A DNA stretch of 64,000 nt from Prinsepia uniflora. Lineage: Eukaryota > Streptophyta > Magnoliopsida > Rosales > Rosaceae. The stretch spans positions 57,464,891 through 57,528,890 of the forward strand of contig CM064872.1 in assembly GCA_032719365.1 (NCBI GenBank). Direction: 5' to 3'. This document shows positions 19,418 to 30,989 of this stretch, in pieces. Positions within the stretch are counted from its first letter, which is position 1. Every line of letters begins with the position of its first letter. The position numbers and the translations under genes were made by a program. The notes beneath the pieces were generated by a model, which saw nothing but the letters and a program-made list of their open reading frames with translations, was not told where the DNA came from and searched no databases.

Positions 19418-22400
19418 TGTAACGACCCGTCCCGGAATTCGAGATTAGATTTGTAACTAATCATGATTAACGGGGTTAATCGGTGATTAGTTGGGTGAAA
19501 TCGGACGAACGGCGCAAAATGACCGTTTTGCCCCTGGTCGTGGGTAAAACGTTGACTTTTAGTTCGGACGGTCAAACGGACTTTGACCGAGGACCGTGAC
19601 GTAGTCTGGGACGTCACGAGTTCATAGACATGTGGCACGTTCGATTCCGACATTTGTGGTGAAAGTTATGACGTTCGGAAGTTCAGGGTCATTTCCGTAA
19701 TTTGGACGAAGTATGGGAAAATGTTGACTTTTTGATCGGGTGGTCCGATGGCCAAGGGCCAAGGACCGTTAGGAAGGTCTCGAAGCCCTGAGTACAACGA
19801 CAGGCGGCACACGTCAAACGGACATCGGGTGACCAAGTTACGGGTCACGGATGGTGAGGGGTAATTTGGTAAATTGTCAATTGAGGGTAAAATGGTAATT
19901 TTGACTGCTATTTTGTGCAACAGCCGTGTATGGGCTTAGTGCATCTTTTCTGTATTGAAAAACAGAGAGTGGGACTTGGCGTGCAGAGCGTGAGGAATTG
20001 TTTAACCATCCTTGATCAGTGTGTGTGAGTGTGGTGTGGAATTTTAAGCCACGGGTAAATTGTTTAAGGCCTGGGTGGAGCTGTACAACGGTGTGCAGTG
20101 GTGGAGTGCGGCTGGTGTTCTGAAATTGGGAAGAAAGCAGAGGCTGCTTCCCACGTTGATCAAATTCCCGAGACCATGATGAACTGAGGACGGTTTGGGG
20201 CGAATTGTTGTTGTGTTGGTGCGGGAACAAAGACAGTAGTCAGGGCACGAGTGTGCTGGTTGAGAGGAGTGCGGGAAACAAGCCGGGGAGAGTGCCATTG
20301 AACTGGGAAAACAGGGACTTTGTGCAGGGTGTGATCGTCCCTTCCAAGGCCAATTTGAGTGAAATTGTGAGCGAGAAAAGGGTCTTGGAGGCGAGAACAC
20401 AGTTATGAGAAGAGAGAAGGAAGAAAATGAGGAAACTGGGGGAGGGAGTTCCAAAAACCCGAAACTTGTCCTTGAGGGAATTTAAATCCAGTTTCAAAAT
20501 GTAGGCCAGCCCAAGCCAAATTGTAGCTCGAATGAGTCTTCTGGAACTTCATGGGGTCGATCCAAATCGTTGATTGCAAGCTTTGAAGCTCCTGGAGCCA
20601 TGGTCGGTCGTCACGGGTGGCCGGGAAATCGAGCCTTGTGTTCGTGCAAATTGAGGTAAGTGTTTGTGAAATTGGATTTCAATTCATCCTTACCATGAGG
20701 TTATGATGCTAGACTACAAGCTAATTGAAGACTTCCTTGGTTATTAGACAAACTTAGACAAGGAGATCGATTTGGAAACTTAGGTTGAGTCGAGGTAGTT
20801 CGAGGTTATGACGACGGTAATGAGCATTGCAGATCCCTAATTCAATTGGTTGCGAAGCTAATGGGGTGTTAAATCGTTCAAAATAATGTCGAATTGAAGG
20901 GATGCTAATCGGGTCCTCACACGGGTTGAATAATCCGTATTGCAGGTTGGCGGGTGAGAACGATGAACTGTGCAGGGGTACTGTAGCAGGCGCGTGGGCT
21001 CACGCGCAGCCACTCACGGCGGCGCGTGAGGGCGCGTGGACCCGAATTTCAAGGTGAGTTCAAAATGGATTTTGTCCTATATGTTGTAACGAACATTTTA
21101 ACGTTGGTATCGAACTTATCGGACACCGTTTCGATGTTATTCCGAGGGCCCGAAGATTTATCTTACGTGTGTAATTAACGATTAATTCCTGGAAAAATTA
21201 TGGGAAATTAGTAGGTTGTTATCTAAGCCCTTAGTGACACTAAAGTATGTTTTCGGACAGGATTCGAAATTCTGGAAAATATCGGAAATTACGGGCATGC
21301 GTACGGCGCGAAACCGAGCTTTAAAATTGGTGTGTGAGTGGACTTGCTTTCAAAATTTAATGCATGCATAAATTATTCCTTTGATTTTATGATTATGATT
21401 ATAAGTTGTGATTGATTTTGATTTCCATATTTATACGTATTCAGTTCCCGTATTTATACGTATTTTTACTATACATGTGGAATTACACGTATTTCGAGAC
21501 TATGGTCACTCGTGTGCTTAATGATGGTTTAACGAAAGAAGTTATATGAAATGGATGTAAAATGATGTAAGAAGGTTGTTTATGATTTGCGAGTGTGACT
21601 TACGGTTTTGACACGTTTTTCGAGAACGTTCTGGATTTGCACGTTTTACGAGATTTCGAGTTATTGTGGTTTGATCACTGTTGATGTTTGAATCCGGGAA
21701 TTGAAATGAGAATTGTAATTTTTGAGGATTTAAAAAAAATGGGTATTGAGTGTGTTTTGATTGGACTGTGATTTTGGTGATTGTGATTGTGGTTTTGGTG
21801 TGTTGAAAATAAAATTTGAGGAAGAAGTGATTTCTAAGAATTAAAAAGGGGTTTGAAAAGGGTGATTTCGGGCCTAATGCTCGGGGCATAAAAGTAACTT
21901 TGATTTACGCGATTTCGGTTTTCGGAAATAATAAAGCGGATTCTTGGTTTGGGTTCGGGATGATGCTTCCGGATGCCGGCTTACGGAACCATTATTGCGA
22001 ATTCGAATTCGGGAATGAAAAAGGATTTAATAAAGTGATTTGGTATGATTGTACATGCCCCGTGTGTAATGGTAATTTGATTATGCTTGTGAAGTATGAT
22101 TTGGGGAATTGAATGGGGAAATTCGGACCAGGAGTCCTGTTGTGAAAAATGTGATTTTGGGATGGATCCCACATTGTCGTGATTGATAAACTGCTTTGGG
22201 TTTAAAGACCCGTTGTTGTGTTTGAAAACTGTTTTGGGTTTAAAAACCCGGTGCTATTGCTGGAGCACGTTTTGAGTTTAAAGACTCGGTTAATTGATGA
22301 CGGGGGAGGGCCCTTAATGAGTTTAAAGACTCGTGAGTTTAAAGACTCGGTTACTGTGATACCCCCGAGGCCTATTGATTACGTTCTGAGTTTAAAGACT

Positions 22401-23025
22401 CGTTGATATCCCGGGAAGGCCTGTTTATGCGCATGGTTTTGAGTTTAAAGACTCGGGCGCACTTGTTGTCCAGAAAAATGATTGACTCACGATTTATTGA
22501 TGATTTCTGATGTTTCGGTTGAGTTGGGCAGTGGCCCGGTATGTGGTTGATGGTTTTGGATCATGTTGTGCATTTGGCTGATTTGTGGTTTTGGGCTGAT
22601 GCCCGGTGTCTATGATTGCGGGCTAAGACCCGATGGTTGAGAAAGCAAAAAATGATTTTTAGATTCATACGAGTTTTCCTTATGTTGGGATTTAATACAC
22701 AGTTTTTCTTATGTGGAAAATGTTAACCGATTGCGAAATGATTTTTGTATGCATGCATTGGTTTTTACGCGGAGGGTAAAAACGTTTGTTGTAACTGTTT
22801 TGCTAAACTGATTTATTTTTGTCCACTCACACCTTTTGGTTTTATTGACCCTCCAGGTCGTTGCGCGTTGTTCGAGGATGTACGAGGGGCGGAGGCATGA
22901 GTAAGTTCGTGTGGCTATCCCTGGTTTGGCAAGTACTGAGGGTAACTTGGGATTTTCAGTCATCTTGCCAGACGGGATCAGGACCGGGCATGGTTATCGA
23001 TGCCCTTTCGGGGGCGGTCCTGACA
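19418..23025 (+). repeat. 3' LTR of the LARD element
   Basis: Starts TGTAACGACC and ends CCTGACA, 3608 bp, collinear with 12562-16171. Confidence 0.93.
21333..22831. other. LTR core with inverted arms (LARD 3' LTR)
   Basis: TGTGAGTGGAC at 21333-21343, GTCCACTCACA at 22821-22831. The seven-unit hairpin array lies at 22198-22454. Confidence 0.8.
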
Positions 23026-23030
23026 TGCAC

Positions 23031-23545
23031 TTTCGGAGCGGTCAGGTTGATTCTCATTGTGGGAGCCTGGAGGTTCACGTAGCCAAAGTACATTCCAAGA
23101 GAAAGTTATGGAGTTTGAAAAACCTGAAGACCTCAATGAGTGGAAAGCTCGCAATCAGATTGTCTTTCCGGATGACGTCTTTATGAAGTTTGGCAACAGA
23201 TGTTCTTCCATGAAAGCTCTTAGACATGGAAGAGGCAAAAATCCTATTGGCGGCCAACGGACTAATTCCATTCTTTGATCATCGGGTGGGGTTTTAAGTT
23301 TCTGTTCTCGAAGTTTTTCTCCAAAATTAGCGGTTGCAGCCCGACCCAACTGAATGTCAATGCCTATTGACACATCATGTGTTTTGAGAAGCTGAACAAA
23401 TTATTTGGCTTGGGACTCGCTGAAGACGAATTCTAGTATTGCTACTTCGTGTCACATAACGGGATTACCGGTGGTCGGCTTTCTCGAGTCGTCCCCAAGG
23501 TAGAACTTTTCTTGAGGATGGAATTTGATGATAACACGTATAGAT
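23031..23545 (+). pseudogene. Fragment of a degenerate host coding unit between two insertions
   Basis: A plus-strand frame from 23108 (starts MEFEKPEDLNEWKARN) runs 56 codons to a TGA. Further right another phase reads coding-like residues (KLNKLFGLGLAEDE, then GGRLSRVVPKVELFLRMEFD) with a TAG between them. It continues across the Gypsy insertion into 33856-34838. I do not recognise the family; gag-like proteins of plant elements have this flavour. It is broken and has lost its left part to the LARD insertion. Confidence 0.4.
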
Positions 23546-23907
23546 TGACAGGACCCGCCCCGATTCCCCTGGGACCACCCGGGACGTGCCCTGCTCCCGT
23601 CTGACACCCGACATTAAAATACCCAAAAATACCCTTATTGAAGATAAAATGCATAAAGAAAATCCATAGTTAAGTCATACATAGCACACCACACAAATAC
23701 TCAAATACAAATAGTGTCAGACAAGGGATGGTTCCCGAATACAGTTTATTGAGCACGACTCTAGACACACTACGTGCCAACCTACCCAGCAGTAGGGTTC
23801 AGGTACGCAACGTAAACCTATGCCTCTTCCTCCTCGGGATCCTCCTCCTCCTCCTCGGGATCCTCCTCCTCGATAGCACTACCTGGAGGGGTAGTAAAAC
23901 AACAAAG

Positions 23908-24581
23908 GTGAGTGGGCCGAAACTCAAGGTTTACAAAGTAGTTTACCATTTCGAAAACATATAGCTTTTCCCCTCCGTTTTCCGAAAAGACATGCATAGT
24001 ATCATAAACCACAAAACCATATAGTCATAAGCAGAATAATATCAACATAATATAATCTTAGTCACTGCACTATACATCCCAACCCTGACATCCCAGATGC
24101 CCGACGTCCCAGACGCCCAATAAGGTCACAGTCTCAAGGCTACGCGTGCCACCCGGGGTCTCAATCCCGAGTCCAAATCCCGAACCTAGTCCGAGCATGG
24201 CATTCTAGATGCCTGACGTCCCAGACGTCCAATAGTAGCAATCCTGCTCCTGAGTCACTCTACGGTCCGGTCCCTCCGTAGAATGACTCCTCACAGGCAA
24301 TGCGCCGTGACCACTCCGGTGTACCTACATCCGGAGGAGATAGAATCCTAGGGTAGATCTATACAGTGCAGTACCACAGATGATATCGAGATCCATTATA
24401 CATATATATGACTCCAAACCATTCATAAACAACCAGACGGGTCTCATGCCCAAACATCGTAATGCGTGCCATAAATCATACACAAGATAAACAGATACTT
24501 TTACTTAAATCACATATAGATATAGCAGAAAGTAAAACAGTTATGCATGCCGAAGTTTAGTGAAATCAAAGGCCCACTCAC
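23908..24581. other. LTR core with co-varied inverted arms
   Basis: GTGAGTGGGCC (23908-23918) and GGCCCACTCAC (24571-24581) are exact reverse complements. Both arms differ from the TGTGAGTGGAC/GTCCACTCACA version of the other LTRs, and in a matching way. Confidence 0.8.
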
Positions 24582-24919
24582 AGTACAATCCCGCTGCAAT
24601 CCCGAGCGTAAAGCCCCGTCCAAGGGTTAAAGTACAATTCCTGTCATGCCCAAAACATACGTAAAGGTCACTTTAAGTCCCTACTAAACAACTACGAAAC
24701 CCTAGACTGAAACCGGCCCGGGAAAGCCGTCCGAACACGCTTCCCAAGGCATCAAACCCTAATTTGACCAACTTAACGATCTCCGATCGACACGAAACCA
24801 CCGCCATTGGATCCGTATCGTCGAAACCTTGAAAATGGCACTGGTCCCACACAAAATACTGTTCACACGCACCCCCCACGCGCCGGTCAACCCTCTGGTC
24901 AACAGTGCTACAGTGATGC

Positions 24920-25075
24920 TGACGTCAGCATGACGTCACTGCTGACGTCAGCATGACGTCATCACTGACAGTGTCAGAGGACACGTGTCAACAGCCCATT
25001 GGTCCCTGGTCTGACAATATCCTGACATGATGACGTCATCATGACGTCACTGCTGACGTCAGCATGATGACGTCA
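24920..25075. promoter_or_regulatory. Eight TGACGTCA palindromes in 156 bp
   Basis: Copies start at 24920, 24931, 24943, 24954, 25031, 25042, 25054 and 25068, in two groups of four. TGACGTCA is the classic bZIP (TGA/CREB-like) binding palindrome. The array lies in the LTR, downstream of the promoter-side palindrome in element orientation. Confidence 0.8.
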
Positions 25076-25928
25076 TCAGCTACAGTAACCGGGTCTGCGA
25101 ATCGGGTCACCGCAGACCCACGGTTCGACCCGATCACAGATCGTGATTCCGACCACCAAAATCGATGGGGTTTGTTCCTATGGACTCGTCTGAACATGTT
25201 ATATGGCTCTGTGTAATCAAAACAGATTTTTAAGTTCGAGAAACCACCTGAAAAACGACGGGGAACTGGCTGCCGGTTCTGGTTCGTCTTCTCCAGCGAG
25301 CCGTCACGCTTCCAGCCACCAACTCTGGTCCAAAATGCTCGTCTAGTCCCCTAGGTTAAGTCTCAAAAGCAACCAAACGAGTTTAACGTTAAAAACGGAC
25401 AGTTCGAGGCAGGGAAGGAAAATCGGCCTTCTCGGGTTTGCAGGCTTACCGCCGCCGTGTCGCCGCCGTGGGCTGCCCAGTCCAGTCCTACGCCGTCCAG
25501 AGGTCACAACGGTCCTAGCCCTAGGTTGGTTCGAGCCCAGAAGTCACGGTTTGGACGGTTGGATGGTTTTGGGCTGCACGGGTCCTCTCGGGTTTGTGGG
25601 TTTTCCGGCCGTGCAGGGTGGCCGTGGTGGCGTTGGCCGGTGTCTGGTGGAGGTGGTGCACGGTCTGGTGCTGCCTGATGAAGAAGGTTGGGTGGTGAGC
25701 TGCTGGTGTGATTGTTTGAAGGATGAGAGGTTGCACGGTTTGAAGGAAGAAATGAAAATGAATATGTGAGTCTCTGATGCTTTTAAAAACAGAATAGAGA
25801 ATAGAAACCAACGGCTAGGATTTAATCTGACCTAAGGATGAAGGGTGAGGATTTAAGGAAATTAAACTAATTAATTAATCACATGGCAGACCAAGATCCA
25901 GATTGTTGGGGATGATGTGGATGGGGTA

Positions 25929-25952
25929 GATGAGTGACATGTGTCACTCATC
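25929..25952. promoter_or_regulatory. LTR promoter-side palindrome
   Basis: GATGAGTGACA, TG, TGTCACTCATC: a perfect 11-bp inverted repeat. The copy in the 5' LTR is at 33373-33396. Confidence 0.65.
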
Positions 25953-26417
25953 AAGGGTCCAGATTGATTGGGTTAAAGTAAATCAGATTCTAATATTTTA
26001 ATATTATTTTAAGTTCCGAGTCTCGGTTAGTTCGGTTACGTTCTTGACCATAACTTTTTCGTCGTAAGTCCGAATTCGGCGTGCCGCCTGTCTACGGATT
26101 CGTATCGACGAGACCTACGTAACGGTCATTGGCCCTCGTCCGTTGGACTTCCCGGGTCAAAAGTCAACATTTGGCCCACAAATGGCCAAATTACCAAAAT
26201 GCCCCTCGACTTCCGAACGTCACAACTTCTTCCTCGAACGTCGGAATCGAACGTGCCACCTGCCTATGAACTCGTGACGTCCTAAACTACGTCACGGTCA
26301 CGTGTCAAAGTGCTAAATACTTCCCGAGGTAAAAGTCAACTTTCCCCCCCCCCCCCCTCAGGGGCAAAACGGTCATTTTACAATAAAATAATAATTACGA
26401 AAGTTCGGGTCGTTACA

Positions 26418-26431
26418 ATCTACCCACCTTA
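26418..26431 (-). other. Polypurine tract region of the Gypsy element
   Basis: On the minus strand TAAGGTGGGTAGAT immediately precedes the 3' LTR, 12 bases after AATTTCGAGGACGAAATT. Confidence 0.85.
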
Positions 26432-26452
26432 CAAAAATTTCGTCCTCGAAAT

Positions 26453-28117
26453 TTACTCGAATAAAAACGGGTACTGCTCCCTCATCAAGTCTTCGGGTTC
26501 CCACGTCGCCTCCTTGACGTCATGGTTCCTCCATAGCACTTTCACCAACCGAATCGTCTTGTTTCTCAGAACCTTGTTCTTCTGATCCAGAATCTGCACT
26601 GGTTTCTCCTCAAAGCTCAGATCAGTCATCAGTTCTACTGGTTGTTCCGGGAAGGCATGTGAATCGTCCCGTAGGTATTTCCGTAACATGGACACATGGA
26701 AAACATCGTGCACTCTGGCAAGTTCTGGAGGTAATGCCAACCAGTATGCCACTAGTCCAATCCTCTCAATGATCTCGAACGGTCCAAAGTAACGTGGACT
26801 CAACTTCCCGCGTCGGCCAAAACGGATAATTCCTTTCCATGGAGATAACTTAAGGAACACAAAATCTCCAACCTCGAATTCCAAGTCTCGAATTCGTCGA
26901 TCCGCATAGCTCTTTTGGCGATCTTGTGCTGCCTTCAATCTTTCCTTGATGATTCGAACTGTTTCCTGGGTCATGTCCATCAAATCCGGTCCTAAAGCTG
27001 CTCGCTCTCCTACCTCCATCCAACAGATAGGTGTCCTGCACTGTCGGCCATACAGTGCCTCGTAGGGCGCCATCCCGATACTTGCCTGATAACTGTTGTT
27101 GTATGCGAACTCCATCAAAGGCAAATGAGTATCCCACGAATCCTGAAACTGCAGTACACAAGACCTCATCATGACCTCCAGTGTCTGGATAGTCCTTTCT
27201 GACTGTCCATCGGTCTGTGGGTGGAACGCTGTACTGAAATGTAAGTTTGTACCCAAGGCGTTCTGCAAACTTCGCCAGAACCTAGATGTGAAACGCGGAT
27301 CTCGATCAGACACTATCGACTCCGGCGTACCATGAAGTCGAATGATCTCCTTCACAAACAGCTGAGCCAGTCGGTTTGGCTTAAATGTCTCCTGTACTGG
27401 TAAGAAATGAGCTGACTTGGTCAATCGGTCGACAATCACCCAAACTCCATCGCATCCCCTCTGAGTTCTAGGCAATTTGAAGACAAAGTCCATGGTAATG
27501 TGATCCCACTTCCACTCGGGAATCGGAAGCGGTTGCATTGCTCCATACGGTCTCTGCCGCTCAGCCTTGACCTGCTGACAGGTCAAACATCTGCTCACAA
27601 ACACTGCAATATCCTTCTTCATTCCTGCCCACCAATAGTGGTCCCGGAGGGTACGGTACATCTTTGTACCTCCCGGATGCATGGCATAAGCCGAACTGTG
27701 GGCTTCCTCGAGAATTTCTGCCCGTAACTCTGCCACTGCAGGAACACACAAACGGCCTAGTTTCACCAGAGCTCCATCTGGTCGGATAGTAAAGTCCTGC
27801 CTCTCGTCTGCTTCGACCTCGATCCTGTAGATACAAAGTGTCGGATCCTCCAATTGTGCCTCGATAATCCGATCGACTAGCACAGGTCGTACATGAAAAC
27901 TGGCCAACAAAGCTCCATGCTCATCCATCCCCAGCATAACTCCAGCTCTTCGGAGTTCCACAAGCAAAGGAAGGTACACCAGCCTCAGGTGTGCAATCGA
28001 TCCTGCTGACTTCCTACTGAGTGCGTCTGCCACAACGTTCGCCTTCCCTGGATGATATTCAATCGTACAATCGTAATCCTTGATCAGTTCCAACCACCGT
28101 CGCTGCCTTACGTTCAA
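26453..28117 (-). pseudogene. Gypsy pol, 3' part: end of RNase H, integrase, chromodomain
   Basis: 554 codons continuing in phase from the UAG at 28118-28120. It opens with the conserved RNase H tail (RQRRWLELIKDYD). Integrase follows: HHCC zinc finger (H140, H147, C177, C180) and a D210, D271, E307 catalytic triad with 35 residues between the last two. After it come the GPF motif (445-447) and a C-terminal chromodomain ending in KEATWEPEDL, the mark of chromoviruses. The integrase inserts element DNA and the chromodomain is thought to guide it to marked chromatin. The domains are complete. The stop upstream means they can only be made if it is bypassed. Confidence 0.95.
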
Positions 28118-30886
28118 CTACTTCTGAGTGAACAAATGCTTTAAACTCTGATGATCGGTGAAGATCCTGCAAGTCACCCCGTACAGATAATGTCGCCAGA
28201 TCTTTAAAGCGTGAACCACCGCCGCCAACTCCAGATCATGCGTAGGGTAGTTCAGCTCATGTGTCTTTAGTTGTCTCGATGCATAAGCAATAACTCTGCC
28301 ATTCTGCATCAGCACGCAACCCAAACCTTGCAACGATGCGTCACTGTAGACTTCGAACTCTCCACTATTATCCGGCAAAGCAAGAACAGGTGCGGTAGTT
28401 AACCGACGTTTTAATTCCTGATAACTCTGCTCACACCGTTCATCCCAAACAAACTTTACTCCCTTCCTGGTTAAACGAGTCAACGGTGCAGCAATACTAG
28501 AGAAGCCCTCAACAAATCTCCGGTAGTATCCTGTAAAACCAACGAAACTCCGTACCTCTGTCACGGTTGTCGGTCTAGCCCAATTTGTCACCGCTTCGGT
28601 CTTCTGGGGATCCACACTAATCCCGTCTGCTGACACTACATGTCCCAGAAAACCAATGCTGGTTAGCCAAAACTGACACTTACTCAGCTTGGCGTATAAC
28701 TGGTTCTGCCTCAGCTTCCCTAACACCGAACGTAAGTGTTCCTCATGAGATTGAGCACTCCTCGAGTACACAAGGATGTCATCAATGAACACGATCACAA
28801 ACTTATCCAAATAAGATCGGAAGACCCTATTCATCAGATCCATGAATGCTGCTGGAGCATTCGTCAAGCCGAAAGGCATCACAAGGAATTCATAATGCCC
28901 GTATCTGGTCCGAAACGCTGTCTTCGGGACATCTCCTTCAGCAATCTTCAACTGGTGATAACCAGATCGTAAATCAATCTTCGAGAAGTACTGTGCTCCC
29001 CGCAGTTGATCAAAAAGATCGTCAATCCTGGGTAAGGGGTACTGGTTCCTTACCGTGACCTTGTTGAGCTGTCGATAATCCACACACAAACGGAGGCTCC
29101 CCTCCTTCTTCTTCACAAATAATACCGGTGCTCCCCACGGTGATGTACTCGGTCGGATGAATCCCAAGTCCACCAACTCCTGCAATTGGATCTTCAGTTC
29201 CCGTAACTCCGCTGGTGCCATTCGATATGGTGCCTGCGATATAGGTCGTGTGCCGGGAAGTAGTTCAATCATGAACTCAATCTCCCGATGTGGTGGTAAA
29301 CCAGGCAAATCTTCCGGGAACACATCCGGAAATTCTCGCACCACAGGTATATCATCGGCACCCGAAGTATCACTCTTTGTCGTCACAACATGCGCCAGAT
29401 AGCCCTGGCATCCCTTCTGTAGAAGCTTCGTAGCGGCAAGTGAAGAAATTACTTCAGGTAGCGAACCGTCGCGCTCTCCCTGAAAAGTAACCTCCGGCAA
29501 ACCCGGACTTCGCAGAATCACCCGCCTACTACAACAGTCGATGAGCGAACCGTGCTCAGTCAACCAATCCATTCCCAAGATAACATCAAAGTCATGGATA
29601 TCCATCAGGATTAGATCAGCTAGCAGATCTACATCCTCCACCCTTACTGGGCATCTCCGGATCACCTGATTCACTATGTACACAACGCCCATCGGTGTAC
29701 CAACACCCATTTCACTATCCAAGGCTGACACCTCGCGATCTAACATACCCGCACAACTTTTCGAAATAAAAGAATGAATAGCCCCAGCATCCATTAACAC
29801 CCGTACAACAATATTTGAGATATGAAGAGTACTTGTAACCACACCAGGGGCTGACCTCGCCTGCTGCTGAGTCACTGCAAAAACACGAGCTCGGGGTCCC
29901 GCAGTCTGTCCGCGCCCACGCGCGCCACGCTCAGCACTCTGTCCTCGGCCTCTGGAAGGGTGAGAAGCCGAACTCTGTGTCACACTAACACCTTTAGTCT
30001 CGTTGTTCCTTGACAGTAAAGGGCAATCTCGGGCATAGTGGCCCGCTCCTCCACAAGCAAAGCAATTAACTGTCCTCGGTCCATCCCAAGACCCTCCTGA
30101 TGCACCACTCCAAGCCTGATGCTGTCCAGAACTGAATCTCGATCCGCCCCTCTGAGAGTTCCCATGTCGACCTGACCAGCCACGACCACGTAAAGATGAG
30201 GATGCTCCTCGGTAATTTCCCCCCTTAGAGATCTTTGGGCCGGTTGGTCCAGGATGTGGACGATCCCGGCGCTGCCCCTCGCCTGATGATTGTCGCGCCT
30301 GGTGTGCCGCCAGACTGGCCTCGACACGAACTGCAGCGTCGACCATGTCCCTCAGAGTCGCGTAACTAGTAGCCGTCACACTTGCCCGTAACTCTCCTCG
30401 GAGTCCCAACTCAAATCTTTGACATTTTTCCTCCTCAGTACTCACGAAAGCTGCGGTAAAACGGGAAAGCTTCCTGAAAGTCTGCTCGTAATCTGCCACG
30501 GACATATCTCCCTGTTCCAGCCGCAGGAACTCTGCCTCTCGTGCCATGCGAAATGAACGCGGGTAATACTGATCTAAGAATCGGGCACGAAAGACCTCCC
30601 ATGTGGTGGTGTGAACAGTCCACCCGGACATCTCAAGACCATGCCACCATTGATAAGCCCCGCCTTCCAGTAAGAAGGCCGCCAATGCCACCCGCTCGCC
30701 GGGTGGGCAGTGCATCACGGTGAAGATTCTTTCCCATTTCGCAATCCACTCATGGGCATCCTCGGGGTTTGATCCCCCGCTGAACGGTGTGGCTCCCAAC
30801 CTTTGAGCCCGCTCAATGCTAGCACATTCCATCTCTCTCGCGATTTCCTCGTCAGTTCATGTTTGAGGAATTCTCCTCGGAGGCAT
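28118..30886 (-). pseudogene. Gypsy gag-pol, 5' part: Gag, protease, RT, RNase H
   Basis: The ancestral ATG is at 30884-30886 (MPPRRIPQT), but the tenth codon is a TGA (30857-30859). The open frame restarts at the ATG at 30830-30832 and runs 904 codons to the UAG at 28118-28120. In that frame: capsid-like Gag core about 25-175; basic RG/S-rich linker 180-250; zinc knuckle CX2CX4HX4C at C257-C270; protease motif D348-A-G with ILGMDWL downstream; RT with LCVDYRQLNK (582-591) and F-I-D-D at 682-685; RNase H acidic residues D831, E868, D893. Gag packages RNA and RT/RNase H copies it. The UAG cuts RNase H near its end. The protease reads DAG where DSG/DTG is classical; such variants occur in plant elements. 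Confidence 0.95.
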
Positions 30887-30966
30887 AACCCGCTGTTAAG
30901 AGGCATAGATTAGATACTGACATCTTTTAAACTAAGTACTGACCACTAGTCTAGCATGCTGACCAC

Positions 30967-30986
30967 AACCTAGTGCTCTGATACCA
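30967..30986 (-). other. Primer binding site (tRNA-iMet)
   Basis: On the minus strand TGGTATCAGAGCACTAGGTT, three bases inside the 5' LTR. The match to initiator tRNA is longer than the 12-base core. Confidence 0.93.
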
Positions 30987-30989
30987 AGT

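Larger units (their letters stand above)
12562..23025 (+). mobile_element. Complete non-autonomous long-LTR retrotransposon (LARD type)
   Basis: The element is 10,464 bp with LTRs at 12562-16171 and 19418-23025, both TGTAACGACC...CCTGACA. A perfect target duplication TGCAC lies at 12557-12561 and 23026-23030. A PBS follows the left LTR and a polypurine tract precedes the right one. Comparing the LTRs by eye I count about 36 substitutions and two single-base indels (about 1%), so insertion is recent: roughly 0.4 million years at 1.3e-8 substitutions per site per year, a rate estimated in grasses. The 3246-bp interior has no gag or pol beyond a 17-codon leader. Long LTRs, a conserved-size non-coding interior and trans-mobilisation define LARDs. 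Confidence 0.93.
23546..26417 (-). repeat. 3' LTR of the Gypsy element
   Basis: 2872 bp. Holds an acidic-coding (TCC)n-like stretch at 23820-23870, the LTR core at 23908-24581, the TGACGTCA array at 24920-25075, the promoter-side palindrome at 25929-25952 and a 14-C run at 26344-26357 (7 C in the other LTR). Confidence 0.95.
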
